Shown here one piece after another: positions 1-5,571 of a stretch of DNA of 5,851 nucleotides. The DNA is taken from NCBI GenBank assembly GCA_002322525.1, contig DCOU01000025.1:1-5851 (forward strand), in the 5' to 3' direction. Origin of the DNA: Candidatus Omnitrophica bacterium UBA1562 (GTDB lineage Bacteria; Omnitrophota; Gorgyraeia; Gygaellales; Profunditerraquicolaceae). The first letter of the stretch is position 1. Each line of letters begins with the position of its first letter. A program made the translations under genes and the position numbers. The notes under the pieces are model-generated. The model did not search any database. It saw only the letters and a program-made list of their open reading frames with translations, and had not been told where the DNA came from.

Positions 1-49
1 CAAAAATTAACATAGTAGTGTTTAGTATTTAGAACTTATCAATTACACA

Positions 50-109
50 GGGTGACTTTTTCCATATGCGCAAAAAATGAGGGAGATGGGGAGAGTCACT
101 CGTTTTTTT
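50..109 (+). terminator. Intrinsic terminator or leader attenuator before the ABC operon
   Basis: Bases 50-65 pair with 86-101 in RNA to give a 16-bp stem containing four G-U pairs (left arm GGGTGACTTTTTCCAT). The loop is about 20 nt, and a run of seven T follows at 103-109. On the + strand this has the form of a rho-independent terminator. Only 21 bases separate it from the ATG at 131, which leaves no room for a promoter in between. It therefore either ends an upstream gene with read-through into the operon, or attenuates a transcript starting further upstream. A weak promoter-like pair (TTAACA 7-12, TAGAAC 30-35, 17-bp spacer) would start RNA just before the hairpin. The long loop lowers confidence. 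Confidence 0.5.
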
Positions 110-130
110 AATCCTCCTGCCTGAGTATAA

Positions 131-838
131 ATGCCAGAGATAATCAGTATAAAAGACCTGTCTAAACATTTCGCTAAATTTGAAGTTCTAAAGGAGCTTA
201 ATCTTGCTATTCAAGAAGGCGAGATATTCGGCCTTTTAGGGCCCAATGCTGCGGGCAAGACTACCCTGATTAGGTGCATCTTGAATTTACTTAAAATTAC
301 CGGGGGTGAGATTTATTTTTCAGGCAGGCCCTTAGATCAGAAGACTATTCAAACCCAATTCGGTTTTCTCCCTGAGAATTTTATGCCTTACCGTTATCTT
401 TCTGCTACTGAATTATTACAGCTTTTGCGGCCCGGAAAGATAAGCCAGGGCAAATGCGATTCTTTATTAGACATGGTAGGTTTGGGTTTGCGTAAAGGTC
501 ACTATATAAAGGAATACTCGCGGGGTATGATCCAGCGCCTGGGTATCGCTATGGCGCTTTTAAATGACCCGCTCGTTTTGGTTCTGGATGAGCCTACCTT
601 AGGACTAGACCCCCTGGCTCAGAGACAAATCTTAGAACTATTGCTTAATTTGAAAGCCCAGGGTAAGACTATTTTCTTTTCTTCGCATATACTTTCTCAG
701 GTGGAGAAGATTTGTGACCGGGTAGGCATTATTTCAGAAGGCAGGCTGATTTTTGTAGGCAGGGTCGAAGAGCTTATGAAGACAAAGGGGGCCTCTTCTT
801 TGGAAGAGGCATTTATTTTAACCGTAGAGAGAGGATAA
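131..838 (+). CDS. ABC transporter ATP-binding protein (PilH/NosF/CcmA-like class)
   Basis: This 235-residue protein is a complete ABC ATPase, the energising subunit of an ABC-2-type exporter or assembly complex on the inner face of the membrane. Visible motifs in order are Walker A GPNAAGKTT (37-45), a Q-loop region FGFLPEN (77-83) with Glu at the usual Gln place, signature YSRGMIQRLG (129-138), Walker B LVLVLDEP (148-155), D-loop GLDP (158-161) and the switch His in SSHIL (H186). Length is that of a single-domain subunit. Walker A has Ala where Gly is usual (GPNGAGKT), a tolerated variant. The ATG lacks a clear SD, but the N-terminal strand (ISIKDLSKHF) begins as the family expects. The permease follows after 6 bases, so the two are surely one transporter. 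Substrate is unknown. The nearby PilB-type ATPase makes a PilH-like role in pilus assembly attractive but unproven. Confidence 0.93.
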   Translation: MPEIISIKDLSKHFAKFEVLKELNLAIQEGEIFGLLGPNAAGKTTLIRCILNLLKITGGEIYFSGRPLDQKTIQTQFGFLPENFMPYRYLSATELLQLLRPGKISQGKCDSLLDMVGLGLRKGHYIKEYSRGMIQRLGIAMALLNDPLVLVLDEPTLGLDPLAQRQILELLLNLKAQGKTIFFSSHILSQVEKICDRVGIISEGRLIFVGRVEELMKTKGASSLEEAFILTVERG

Positions 839-844
839 CCCGCA

Positions 845-1606
845 ATGCGCAACATCTCATCCGTAAGTTTGCTTACTTTTAAAGAGGGATTACGGGAAAG
901 GATTTTTTACGGCATTTGGGTTTTATTCTTATTCATCCTACTGTTAAATTATATTTTAAGCCAGATTGCTTATGGAGAACAGACTAAGATTTTACGCGAT
1001 GTGGGGTTGGCTGGCATAGAGTTAACCGGGATGCTCATGGTTGTTTTCTTTATGATAAATTCCTTCTATCGCGACAAAGAAAATAAGATGCTGGAGGTAT
1101 ATTTAGTTAGATTTTCCCGGCCGCAATTTATCTTAGGTAAATTCTTAGGCTCAGGGTTGGTCGTGCTGGTTTTTCTTTTATTAGGCCTAGCATGTCTTTC
1201 GGTTTTGTTGCTTTTTAATAAGGCATTTTATTTTTCCTTGTTTTTAGGGATATATTTTATCTTCCTTAAACTCCTGATTATTCTGGCTTTTGGATTATTG
1301 TTTTTTACTCTGTTCGGTTCGCCAGTTTTAGCGTATCTACTTACCCTGGCTATGTATATTGTGGGTTCAAGCGCCGGCAGCGCATTGCAGATAATTAGCC
1401 AGGAGGGAAGCCGTTTTTCTAAAGTTTTCTTTAAATACTATTATTATCTTTTACCCCACCTGGATAAACTTGAAATAAAACTTATGGTCGCTTACGGTAA
1501 AGTACCGCAGATTTCTTATGTATTGACTTCTACGCTTTATGCTGTGGCTTACATTTGTTTTTTGCTTTTCCTCACTATTTTTGTCTTCCAAAAAAAGGAG
1601 TTCTAG
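845..1606 (+). CDS. ABC-2-type transporter permease
   Basis: This 253-residue very hydrophobic protein is the membrane partner of the preceding ATPase. About six membrane helices are visible by eye, near residues 20-39, 56-74, 101-124, 130-156, 158-178 and 226-249. After the second helix comes the cytoplasmic stretch DKENKMLEVYLVRFSRPQF (77-95). It resembles the D-x-E-x-x-T-L-E-L-L-L-x-R-P-x-x-R segment of ABC-2/NosY-type permeases, which probably contacts the ATPase. An AGAGAGG site (828-834) lies 10 bases before the ATG, inside the end of the ATPase gene, consistent with coupled translation. In Myxococcus xanthus a comparable ATPase/permease pair (PilH/PilI) is needed for type IV pilus assembly. 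The neighbouring TPR and PilB genes support that comparison, though NosFY-like or lipid/glycan export functions remain possible. Confidence 0.85.
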   Translation: MRNISSVSLLTFKEGLRERIFYGIWVLFLFILLLNYILSQIAYGEQTKILRDVGLAGIELTGMLMVVFFMINSFYRDKENKMLEVYLVRFSRPQFILGKFLGSGLVVLVFLLLGLACLSVLLLFNKAFYFSLFLGIYFIFLKLLIILAFGLLFFTLFGSPVLAYLLTLAMYIVGSSAGSALQIISQEGSRFSKVFFKYYYYLLPHLDKLEIKLMVAYGKVPQISYVLTSTLYAVAYICFLLFLTIFVFQKKEF

Positions 1607-1632
1607 TTTTTAATAGGGTAAGTTAATTACGA

Positions 1633-1656
1633 GCGTTGGGGTGTTGTCCTCAATGC
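1633..1656 (+). other. Intergenic hairpin between permease and TPR gene
   Basis: GCGTTGGGG (1633-1641) and CCTCAATGC (1648-1656) can form a 9-bp RNA stem with two G-U pairs and a 6-nt loop. It lies in the 86-base gap between the permease and the TPR gene, about 20 bases before the TPR gene's SD. The nearest T-run (1667-1671) is separated from the stem by about 10 bases, so it is a poor intrinsic terminator. It may instead modulate RNA stability or be a palindromic remnant. Confidence 0.3.
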
Positions 1657-1692
1657 CTCTCTCAGATTTTTAAAAAAAGGAGTGGGTAAATA

Positions 1693-2577
1693 TTGAGGCA
1701 GAGATTATTAATCTTAGGAGGCGTAAGCCTTTTGCTCTTGGCAGTCCTTTTATCATTTAATTTAGAGAAGAACGCCCATTACCTTAAAGAATTCTCTTTG
1801 CGTTTTGCCCCTTCGCCTGAGGTAGTAGAAGCCTTAAGCGTAGACCAAAAGCCTCTGCTGGCCGACCTATTTTTTGCTAAAATCGCCGTTCATCTAGGTG
1901 AGAATTATCATACGCCGGAAAAAAGAGATCTGGATTGGATGTACGCTAATCTGGATATTGTGACTCGGCTTGACCCTGACTTTCGAGGGGCATATCTTTT
2001 TGGCGGTATCGCCATTCCTTTAGATAAGAAGGAAACAAAGAATGCGATTAAGTTCTTAAAAGAAGGCCTGAAACGGGCCCCTTTAGATTGGCACCTTCCT
2101 TTTTGGCTCGGCTACAATTATTATCAATTGGACGATTATCTTACGGCGGCTGATTATTTTGCTCAAGCGGCAAAGTTACCTTCGTGTCCAAGGTTTGTTG
2201 AGTCAGTGCGGGCGATGCTGTATTATAAAGGTGACCAGCCAGAGGCCGCCTTGACTATTCTTCAGGCATTAATAGATTCGGTCGAAAAGAAAAAAGACAA
2301 AGAATTAATTGAAAAGAAAATTGCCTGGCTTAAGAATATCGTTGAATTAGAAGGAGTAGTGAAGAAATTCAAAGAAAAATTCAGCCGTCTGCCCGATAAC
2401 TTAGAAGAACTTGTGTCTAGTGGTTTATTAACCGAAATTCCCGAAGATAAATTTGGGCAAGGATATTACCTGGATAAAAAATCTGGCCATGTGAAAAGCC
2501 TGTTTAAGTTTGTAGGTTCGAACGACCTTCAGGGGCCACCAAAACCAGAAGGTCAAACATGCGATATACCAAAGTAG
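1693..2577 (+). CDS. Membrane-anchored TPR protein with pseudopilin-like C-terminal tail
   Basis: This 294-residue protein has a positively charged N-terminus and one hydrophobic segment (about residues 5-21) without a lipobox, so it is probably anchored in the inner membrane with the rest outside the cytoplasm. Helical TPR-like repeats are visible around 98-130, 134-162 and 168-197, with typical spacing such as FWLGYNYYQLDDYLTAADYF (137-156). A charged helix follows (about 198-230). Residues 230-270 contain RLPDNLEELVSSGLL, then IPEDKFGQGYYLD, resembling the globular end of T2SS/T4P pseudopilins and of proteins encoded beside pilus ABC transporters. The start is TTG: an in-frame TAA lies at 1687-1689 and AGGAG (1678-1682) is 10 bases upstream. 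It probably belongs to the ABC operon despite the 86-base gap. TPRs suggest a scaffold or assembly role. Exact function is unknown. Confidence 0.8.
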   Translation: MRQRLLILGGVSLLLLAVLLSFNLEKNAHYLKEFSLRFAPSPEVVEALSVDQKPLLADLFFAKIAVHLGENYHTPEKRDLDWMYANLDIVTRLDPDFRGAYLFGGIAIPLDKKETKNAIKFLKEGLKRAPLDWHLPFWLGYNYYQLDDYLTAADYFAQAAKLPSCPRFVESVRAMLYYKGDQPEAALTILQALIDSVEKKKDKELIEKKIAWLKNIVELEGVVKKFKEKFSRLPDNLEELVSSGLLTEIPEDKFGQGYYLDKKSGHVKSLFKFVGSNDLQGPPKPEGQTCDIPK

Positions 2578-2635
2578 TTAGCGTTATTTTACAGACGAGA
2601 CAAATAACTTCAAATCCCCCTCTTTTTTAATGGTG

Positions 2636-2660
2636 TAGGAAAGTATAAAACACTTTCCTA
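2636..2660. repeat. Perfect 9-bp palindromic hairpin
   Basis: TAGGAAAGT (2636-2644) and ACTTTCCTA (2652-2660) are perfect inverted repeats around a 7-base A-rich loop. It begins 58 bases after the TPR gene and abuts the two hairpin units that follow, so it may belong to the same composite repeat. No T-run follows. Confidence 0.6.
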
Positions 2661-2779
2661 ATCCTAAAGGATAGACCTTCCTATACCTTTTAAAGGAAGG
2701 GTCTAACCACTGAAAATCGCACCTTAAGGTTATCCTAAAAAGGATAGGCCTTCCTAAACCTATAAGGAAGGGCCTAATC
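2661..2779. repeat. Two related 48-nt hairpin units
   Basis: Unit 1 (2661-2708) and unit 2 (2732-2779) align along their whole length without gaps at the ends. Each has a small ATCCT/AGGAT palindrome followed by a larger one: AGACCTTCCT/AGGAAGGGTCT in unit 1 and TAGGCCTTCCT/AGGAAGGGCCTA in unit 2. The A-T pair 2675/2702 of unit 1 is replaced by the G-C pair 2748/2773 in unit 2, so the stem is kept. GAAAATCGC (2712-2720), between the units, is complementary to GCGATTTTC (2787-2795), which could close unit 2 into a larger cruciform. No coding potential is visible. A non-autonomous palindromic repeat is likely. Confidence 0.7.
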
Positions 2780-2795
2780 GCCGAAGGCGATTTTC
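2776..2795 (+). terminator. Possible intrinsic terminator downstream of the ABC/TPR operon
   Basis: AATCGCC (2776-2782), a GAA loop and GGCGATT (2786-2792) make a compact GC-rich hairpin running into TTTTCTT. It is the best terminator-like signal downstream of the TPR gene, although about 200 bases away. GGCGATTTTC may alternatively pair with 2712-2720, so it may simply be part of the palindromic repeat cluster. Confidence 0.35.
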
Positions 2796-2813
2796 TTGCA
2801 GATTATAAAAGCA

Positions 2814-2909
2814 GATTTCACAGATTCACCCCGTTAGATAGTAAACATCTAACGGGGTAAAAGCTTGACGATAAAAATCTGTGTAATCTTATTTGAAATC
2901 TGTGTAATC
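2814..2909. repeat. AAATCTGTGTAATC direct/inverted repeats
   Basis: AAATCTGTGTAATC occurs identically at 2875-2888 and 2896-2909, a 21-base period. An imperfect inverted copy (AGATTTCACAGATT, 2814-2826 region) lies on the other side of the CCCCGTTAGA palindrome. From general experience, ATCTGTG(T/A)AATC strings recur in intergenic repeats of many bacterial genomes. Here they bracket the palindrome at 2828-2858, as if that palindrome sits inside an older repeat. Confidence 0.6.
2828..2858. repeat. CCCCGTTAGA palindrome, copy 1
   Basis: ACCCCGTTAGAT (2828-2839) and ATCTAACGGGGT (2847-2858) form a perfect 12-bp stem around a 7-base loop. The same arm sequence recurs at 5334-5388 and, with a paired substitution, at 5493-5541. 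No T-run follows on the + strand, so a terminator role is unlikely. A dispersed palindromic repeat is the better reading. Confidence 0.8.
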
Positions 2910-2959
2910 AGAGGTTTCTGATGTGGTTCTGGGAATTTTTCAGAGACCTCAAAAAACAA

Positions 2960-2988
2960 TTGACAAAAGGATAAATTAAATATAAAAT
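2960..2988 (+). promoter_or_regulatory. Sigma70-like promoter of the pilB-type gene
   Basis: TTGACA (2960-2965) matches the -35 consensus exactly. TAAAAT (2983-2988), within TATAAAAT, gives a 17-bp spacer. Transcription would start near 2995, leaving a leader of about 20 bases that holds only the SD AAGAAAGG (3003-3010), 6 bases before the ATG at 3017. The secretion ATPase is therefore likely transcribed independently of the ABC/TPR operon. Confidence 0.75.
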
Positions 2989-3016
2989 GTGCAAAACATA
3001 ATAAGAAAGGGTCAAA

Positions 3017-4675
3017 ATGGAAAAAAAAGTAGAAGATATACTTTTGGAAGAAGGGCTCCTTAGCCAGGAACAACTCAAAGAAGCGCTTGAGGAAAGCCGG
3101 GTTAGCAACCAGAAGCTTGAGCGTATATTGACATCCAAGGGTTGGGTTAAAGAGGAAGATATAAATCGCGTCATGGCTTCTTTTGCCGGAGTAAAGACGG
3201 TTAACCTCGATAATTATCTAATTGAGCCGGGAGTAATCAGCACTGTTCCCCAAGAGTCTGCCCACAAATATAAACTTATTCCTATATATAAAACAGATAA
3301 AACCTTGGGTGTAGCCATGGTTAATCCTACAAATGTATTTATTATCGATGAACTGCAGCGAAAGACGAATCTCTTAATTGAACCTTTCATGGCCTCTGAA
3401 GCAGAAATAGATAGAGCAATAACTCAGTATTATGGAACTGCCTCTACCGTTAGAGAAATTATTGCCTCAATTGATGAAAAGAAGTTGATGGAAGGTGAAA
3501 AATTAGGAGAAGAGGCGCCTATAATAAAGTTGGTTAACCTTATAATTATCCAGGCTGTCCAGGAAAGGGCCTCGGATATCCATGTTGAGCCCGAGGAGAA
3601 ATACCTGGGGCTTCGCTACCGCATAGATGGAATCTTGCACCGGCGTAGCTCCTTGCCTAAGCTTCTCCAACCAGCTGTGATTTCTCGCCTAAAGATTATG
3701 GCAGGTTTAGATATTGCGGAAAAAAGAATCCCGCAAGATGGTCGAATACTGATGCGTGTTGGGAATAAAGAATATGATTTCCGTGTTTCTTCTAATCCGG
3801 TAAGCCATGGAGAAAATTTTGTCCTCAGGATTTTAGATAAGAGTACCCTTGCTTTCGAACTAGAAACTTTAGGTCTTGATCCATTTGGCTTGGGGCGGGT
3901 GAAGGAGTTAACCGCTAAGAATTACGGAATTATTCTTGTTACCGGGCCAACCGGCTCCGGGAAAACAACTACGTTATATTGTGTATTACAAAAACTCAAT
4001 AAAGAAACAGTCAATATCCTCACTGTTGAAGACCCAATAGAATACGAACTCCCTTTGATTCGTCAGACCCAGGTTAATCCCAAAGCAGGGCTTTTATTTA
4101 GTTCTGCGATGAGGGCTTTCTTAAGGCAAGACCCTAACATAATAATGGTAGGAGAGATAAGAGACCAGGAGACAGCAGAGTTAGCAGTGCAGGCGGCCTT
4201 AACCGGGCATCTTGTTTTTTCCACCCTGCACACGAATGACGCGCCTACCTCTTTTAACCGCTTAATCGATATGGGAGTTGAGCCTTTTTTAATTACCTCT
4301 TCCATATTAGGGATAATTGCCCAGAGGCTAATGCGTAGGGTCTGCGAGCAATGTAAGGAGCCATATACAGCTACAAAGGCAAATTTAGAAGGCCTTGGGC
4401 TGGGGGATAAAGTTGGGCAGGATATCAAATTTTATCAGGGTAAGGGATGTGCGCTTTGTAGTCAAACCGGTTACAAAGGCCGCGTGGGAATCTACGAAGT
4501 CTTAAAGACATCCCCGAAGATTCAGGAATTAGTTTTACATAAAGCTACTGCTGATGAGGTAAGAAAGGTGGCTGTAGAAGAAGGGATGAAGACGTTAAGG
4601 CAGTTGGCCATAGAAAAGTTATTAGCTGGAATGACTACCATAGAAGAGGTTGTACGCGTAACCCAGGAGGTATAG
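3017..4675 (+). CDS. pilB: PilB/GspE-family type IV pilus / type II secretion assembly ATPase
   Basis: This 552-residue protein is a cytoplasmic hexameric ATPase that powers pilus or pseudopilus extension. It has an N-terminal MshEN/T2SSE_N-type domain with two helical repeats (about 1-60), a linker, the N2 domain (about 160-285) and the catalytic RecA-like domain. Motifs visible are Walker A GPTGSGKT (310-317), Asp box TVEDPIEYE (336-344), Walker B IIMVGEIRD (375-383, catalytic Glu380), His box ALTGHLVFSTLHTND (394-408) and the zinc tetracysteine C443/C446 with C478/C481. All key residues are present, and length and domain order fit full-length PilB or GspE. In both N-terminal repeats the R/K-L-G signature is degenerate (KVE, KLE) and the closing Gln is absent, so c-di-GMP binding is doubtful. 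PilB versus GspE cannot be settled without the rest of the cluster. Confidence 0.95.
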   Translation: MEKKVEDILLEEGLLSQEQLKEALEESRVSNQKLERILTSKGWVKEEDINRVMASFAGVKTVNLDNYLIEPGVISTVPQESAHKYKLIPIYKTDKTLGVAMVNPTNVFIIDELQRKTNLLIEPFMASEAEIDRAITQYYGTASTVREIIASIDEKKLMEGEKLGEEAPIIKLVNLIIIQAVQERASDIHVEPEEKYLGLRYRIDGILHRRSSLPKLLQPAVISRLKIMAGLDIAEKRIPQDGRILMRVGNKEYDFRVSSNPVSHGENFVLRILDKSTLAFELETLGLDPFGLGRVKELTAKNYGIILVTGPTGSGKTTTLYCVLQKLNKETVNILTVEDPIEYELPLIRQTQVNPKAGLLFSSAMRAFLRQDPNIIMVGEIRDQETAELAVQAALTGHLVFSTLHTNDAPTSFNRLIDMGVEPFLITSSILGIIAQRLMRRVCEQCKEPYTATKANLEGLGLGDKVGQDIKFYQGKGCALCSQTGYKGRVGIYEVLKTSPKIQELVLHKATADEVRKVAVEEGMKTLRQLAIEKLLAGMTTIEEVVRVTQEV

Positions 4676-4692
4676 AAAGTATACAAAAATAA

Positions 4693-4721
4693 TTGCAGAA
4701 ATTAGAAAATCCGCTTATAAA
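4693..4721 (+). promoter_or_regulatory. Candidate promoter of the small-protein/retropepsin pair
   Basis: TATAAA (4716-4721) is a good -10 box, with TTGCAG (4693-4698) at exactly 17 bp as a poor -35 match (3 of 6). A second TATAAA starts at 4723. RNA would begin near 4728-4735, only about 10-20 bases before the ATG at 4746. The 70-base gap after the ATPase gene and this box suggest a separate transcription unit, but read-through from the ATPase gene is also possible because no terminator separates them. Confidence 0.4.
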
Positions 4722-4745
4722 GTATAAAGACCAAAGGTGTTAAAA

Positions 4746-4925
4746 ATGAAAAAATTAAAAACAAAAAGATTCGAATACCAGATTCTCGTAAACGGAAAGA
4801 TTATCTGGCGAGGTCTTAATGCCAAGGAAATTTTTGAGAAAATCTCAAAAAAATATCCTAAGGCCGAAATAGGCATTAAGTGGGTCCCAAAAGAGGGGGT
4901 TTTGATTGCCGATATTCAAATATAA
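4746..4925 (+). CDS. Small DUF5678-like protein
   Basis: This 59-residue protein begins at ATG 4746 with AAAGGTG (4733-4739) 6 bases upstream. A GTG at 4737 is in frame, but it lies inside that SD and is less likely to be the start. The pattern is a beta-hairpin YQILVNGKIIWRG (11-23), a helix NAKEIFEKISKKYP (25-38) and a final strand ending KWVPKEGVLIADIQI (45-59). This matches what I know of DUF5678: about 50 residues, a 'xVNGKVV' start, 'KYP' in the middle and 'VPKE' near the end. There are no signal peptide or membrane segments, and function is unknown. Its last 20 bases overlap the retropepsin-like gene, so the two are probably translated together. Such small proteins are, to my knowledge, often encoded beside bacterial retropepsin-like genes. 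Confidence 0.75.
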   Translation: MKKLKTKRFEYQILVNGKIIWRGLNAKEIFEKISKKYPKAEIGIKWVPKEGVLIADIQI

Positions 4926-5313
4926 AGAAAAAGAAAGTGGAATTTTTGGAAAGATAAGAAGGCCCTTATTGGACTTAAGGGTTTTCTCTCCCGCAAAGAG
5001 AAAATGGATACTTCTTGCTGAAGTTTTGGCGGATACAGGAGCAGATATTTCTATTTTACCAAAAAGTTTGGGTGAATCAATCATTGGAGATATAACTACA
5101 GGGCGATATTTAGAAATAAGGGGAATTACTCCTTTAGCATTCTTAGGAGTCTTCATTCATAATCTAAAATGTCAGATTGGCAATTACACATTTAAGAGCT
5201 CCTTTGCTATTGCAGATTCTGATGATGTACCACCGATTTTAGGTAGAGTGCAGGGATTAGATTTATTTTCTGCTTCTTTTGTTAGAGGTAGAATAATTTC
5301 TCTGGAAAGATAA
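4906..5313 (+). CDS. Retropepsin-like aspartic protease-fold protein
   Basis: This 135-residue protein contains the active-site triad pattern LADTGADISILP (41-52) of retroviral-type aspartic proteases, which act as dimers with one DTG per subunit. A second family mark is PPILGRVQGLDLFSASF (109-125), corresponding to the 'ILGR-x-x-F/L-x-x-F' block of bacterial and archaeal single-domain members. No signal peptide or membrane helix is visible, so it is probably cytoplasmic. The start is TTG at 4906, with GAGGGGGT (4893-4900) 5 bases upstream. It overlaps the preceding 59-aa gene by 20 bases, which implies translational coupling. Asp43 and the following Thr-Gly are intact, so catalysis is possible. 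Substrate and role are unknown. The tight pair could be a regulator/protease or toxin-antitoxin-like module, but nothing in the sequence proves this. Confidence 0.82.
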   Translation: MPIFKYKEKESGIFGKIRRPLLDLRVFSPAKRKWILLAEVLADTGADISILPKSLGESIIGDITTGRYLEIRGITPLAFLGVFIHNLKCQIGNYTFKSSFAIADSDDVPPILGRVQGLDLFSASFVRGRIISLER

Positions 5314-5333
5314 AAATGGGAGACTTTGTATTT

Positions 5334-5388
5334 ACCCCGTTAGAAATCTTGTTTTCCTCCCTAAGAGCTTTGGTATTTCTAACGGGGT
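5334..5388. repeat. CCCCGTTAGA palindrome, copy 2
   Basis: ACCCCGTTAGAAAT (5334-5347) and ATTTCTAACGGGGT (5375-5388) form a perfect 14-bp stem with a 27-base loop. It lies 20 bases after the retropepsin-like gene and could stop or protect that transcript, but no T-run follows. Its right arm ends 4 bases before the -35 box of the riboswitch promoter. Confidence 0.8.
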
Positions 5389-5392
5389 TTAC

Positions 5393-5421
5393 TGGAAAAA
5401 ATGAATAAGATATGCTATACT
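5393..5421 (+). promoter_or_regulatory. Extended -10 promoter of the riboswitch transcript
   Basis: TATACT (5416-5421) is preceded by TG at 5413-5414, giving an extended -10. TGGAAA (5393-5398) matches four of six -35 positions at 17-bp spacing. The predicted start, about 5428-5430, falls exactly at the first bases of riboswitch helix P1, which supports both calls. Confidence 0.65.
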
Positions 5422-5427
5422 TATATT

Positions 5428-5571
5428 AGAGGTTATCCGAAAAGGCAAACCCCCCGAAAGGCGGGGGCGCAAAGCTACGGGTCTAAAAGTAAACTCCGTT
5501 AGAAAGCCAGGCCCCGTTAGAAAAACTCTTTCTAACGGAGTAAAGATTGCCGGGCTACCGAAGTAACCTTT
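5428..5571 (+). promoter_or_regulatory. Cyclic di-GMP-I (GEMM) riboswitch aptamer
   Basis: The + strand carries the conserved GEMM blocks in order: GGCAAAC (5444-5450), a C-rich/G-rich helix capped by a GAAA tetraloop (5456-5459), GCGCAAAGC (5467-5475), ACGGGTCTAA (5477-5486) and GCCGGGCTACCGAAG (5549-5563). Helix P1 is closed by AGAGGTTA (5428-5435) and TAACCTTT (5564-5571). Aligned by eye with the Vibrio Vc2 aptamer, the ligand-contacting positions G20, A47 and C92 fall at G5445, A5472 and C5558. G at position 20 favours c-di-GMP over 3',3'-cGAMP. One C-C mismatch (5453/5462) interrupts the P2 stem. The distal P3 arm is expanded by an inserted palindrome (5493-5541). No ORF follows directly, so the controlled gene is not evident. 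Confidence 0.88.
5493..5541. repeat. CCCCGTTAGA-type palindrome inserted in riboswitch P3 (copy 3)
   Basis: ACTCCGTTAGAAAG (5493-5506) and CTTTCTAACGGAGT (5528-5541) form a perfect 14-bp stem. Compared with copies 1 and 2, one C became T in the left arm and the partner G became A in the right arm, so pairing is retained. The loop contains an extra left arm, CCCCGTTAGAAA (5512-5523), which can also pair with the right arm through a 5-nt loop. The RNA therefore has two mutually exclusive hairpins. The insert extends the peripheral end of P3, away from the ligand pocket. Confidence 0.75.

Noticed and set aside
42..103. Short GTG-started minus-strand frame with an AGGAGG-like site upstream
   Set aside because: It has only about 18 codons, lies within the terminator hairpin and shows no protein-like pattern.
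2636..2909. CRISPR array
   Set aside because: Repeats are palindromic units of different types, spacers are absent or irregular, and only two copies of each occur.
2849..3174. Two overlapping open frames on the - strand
   Set aside because: They are antisense to the pilB promoter and N-terminus. Composition is Ser/Phe-rich as expected from A-rich coding DNA, with no family resemblance.
4737..4925. GTG at 4737 as start of the DUF5678-like gene
   Set aside because: That GTG is part of AAAGGTG, the likely SD for the ATG at 4746, and has no SD of its own.
4063..5156. Minus-strand open frames opposite the ATPase and the retropepsin-like gene
   Set aside because: Both are shadows of strongly supported + strand genes, with no motif.
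5428..5571. 3',3'-cGAMP (GEMM-Ib) riboswitch
   Set aside because: The position matching Vc2 G20 reads as G (5445) in my hand alignment, which favours c-di-GMP. An alignment error of one base would reopen the question.
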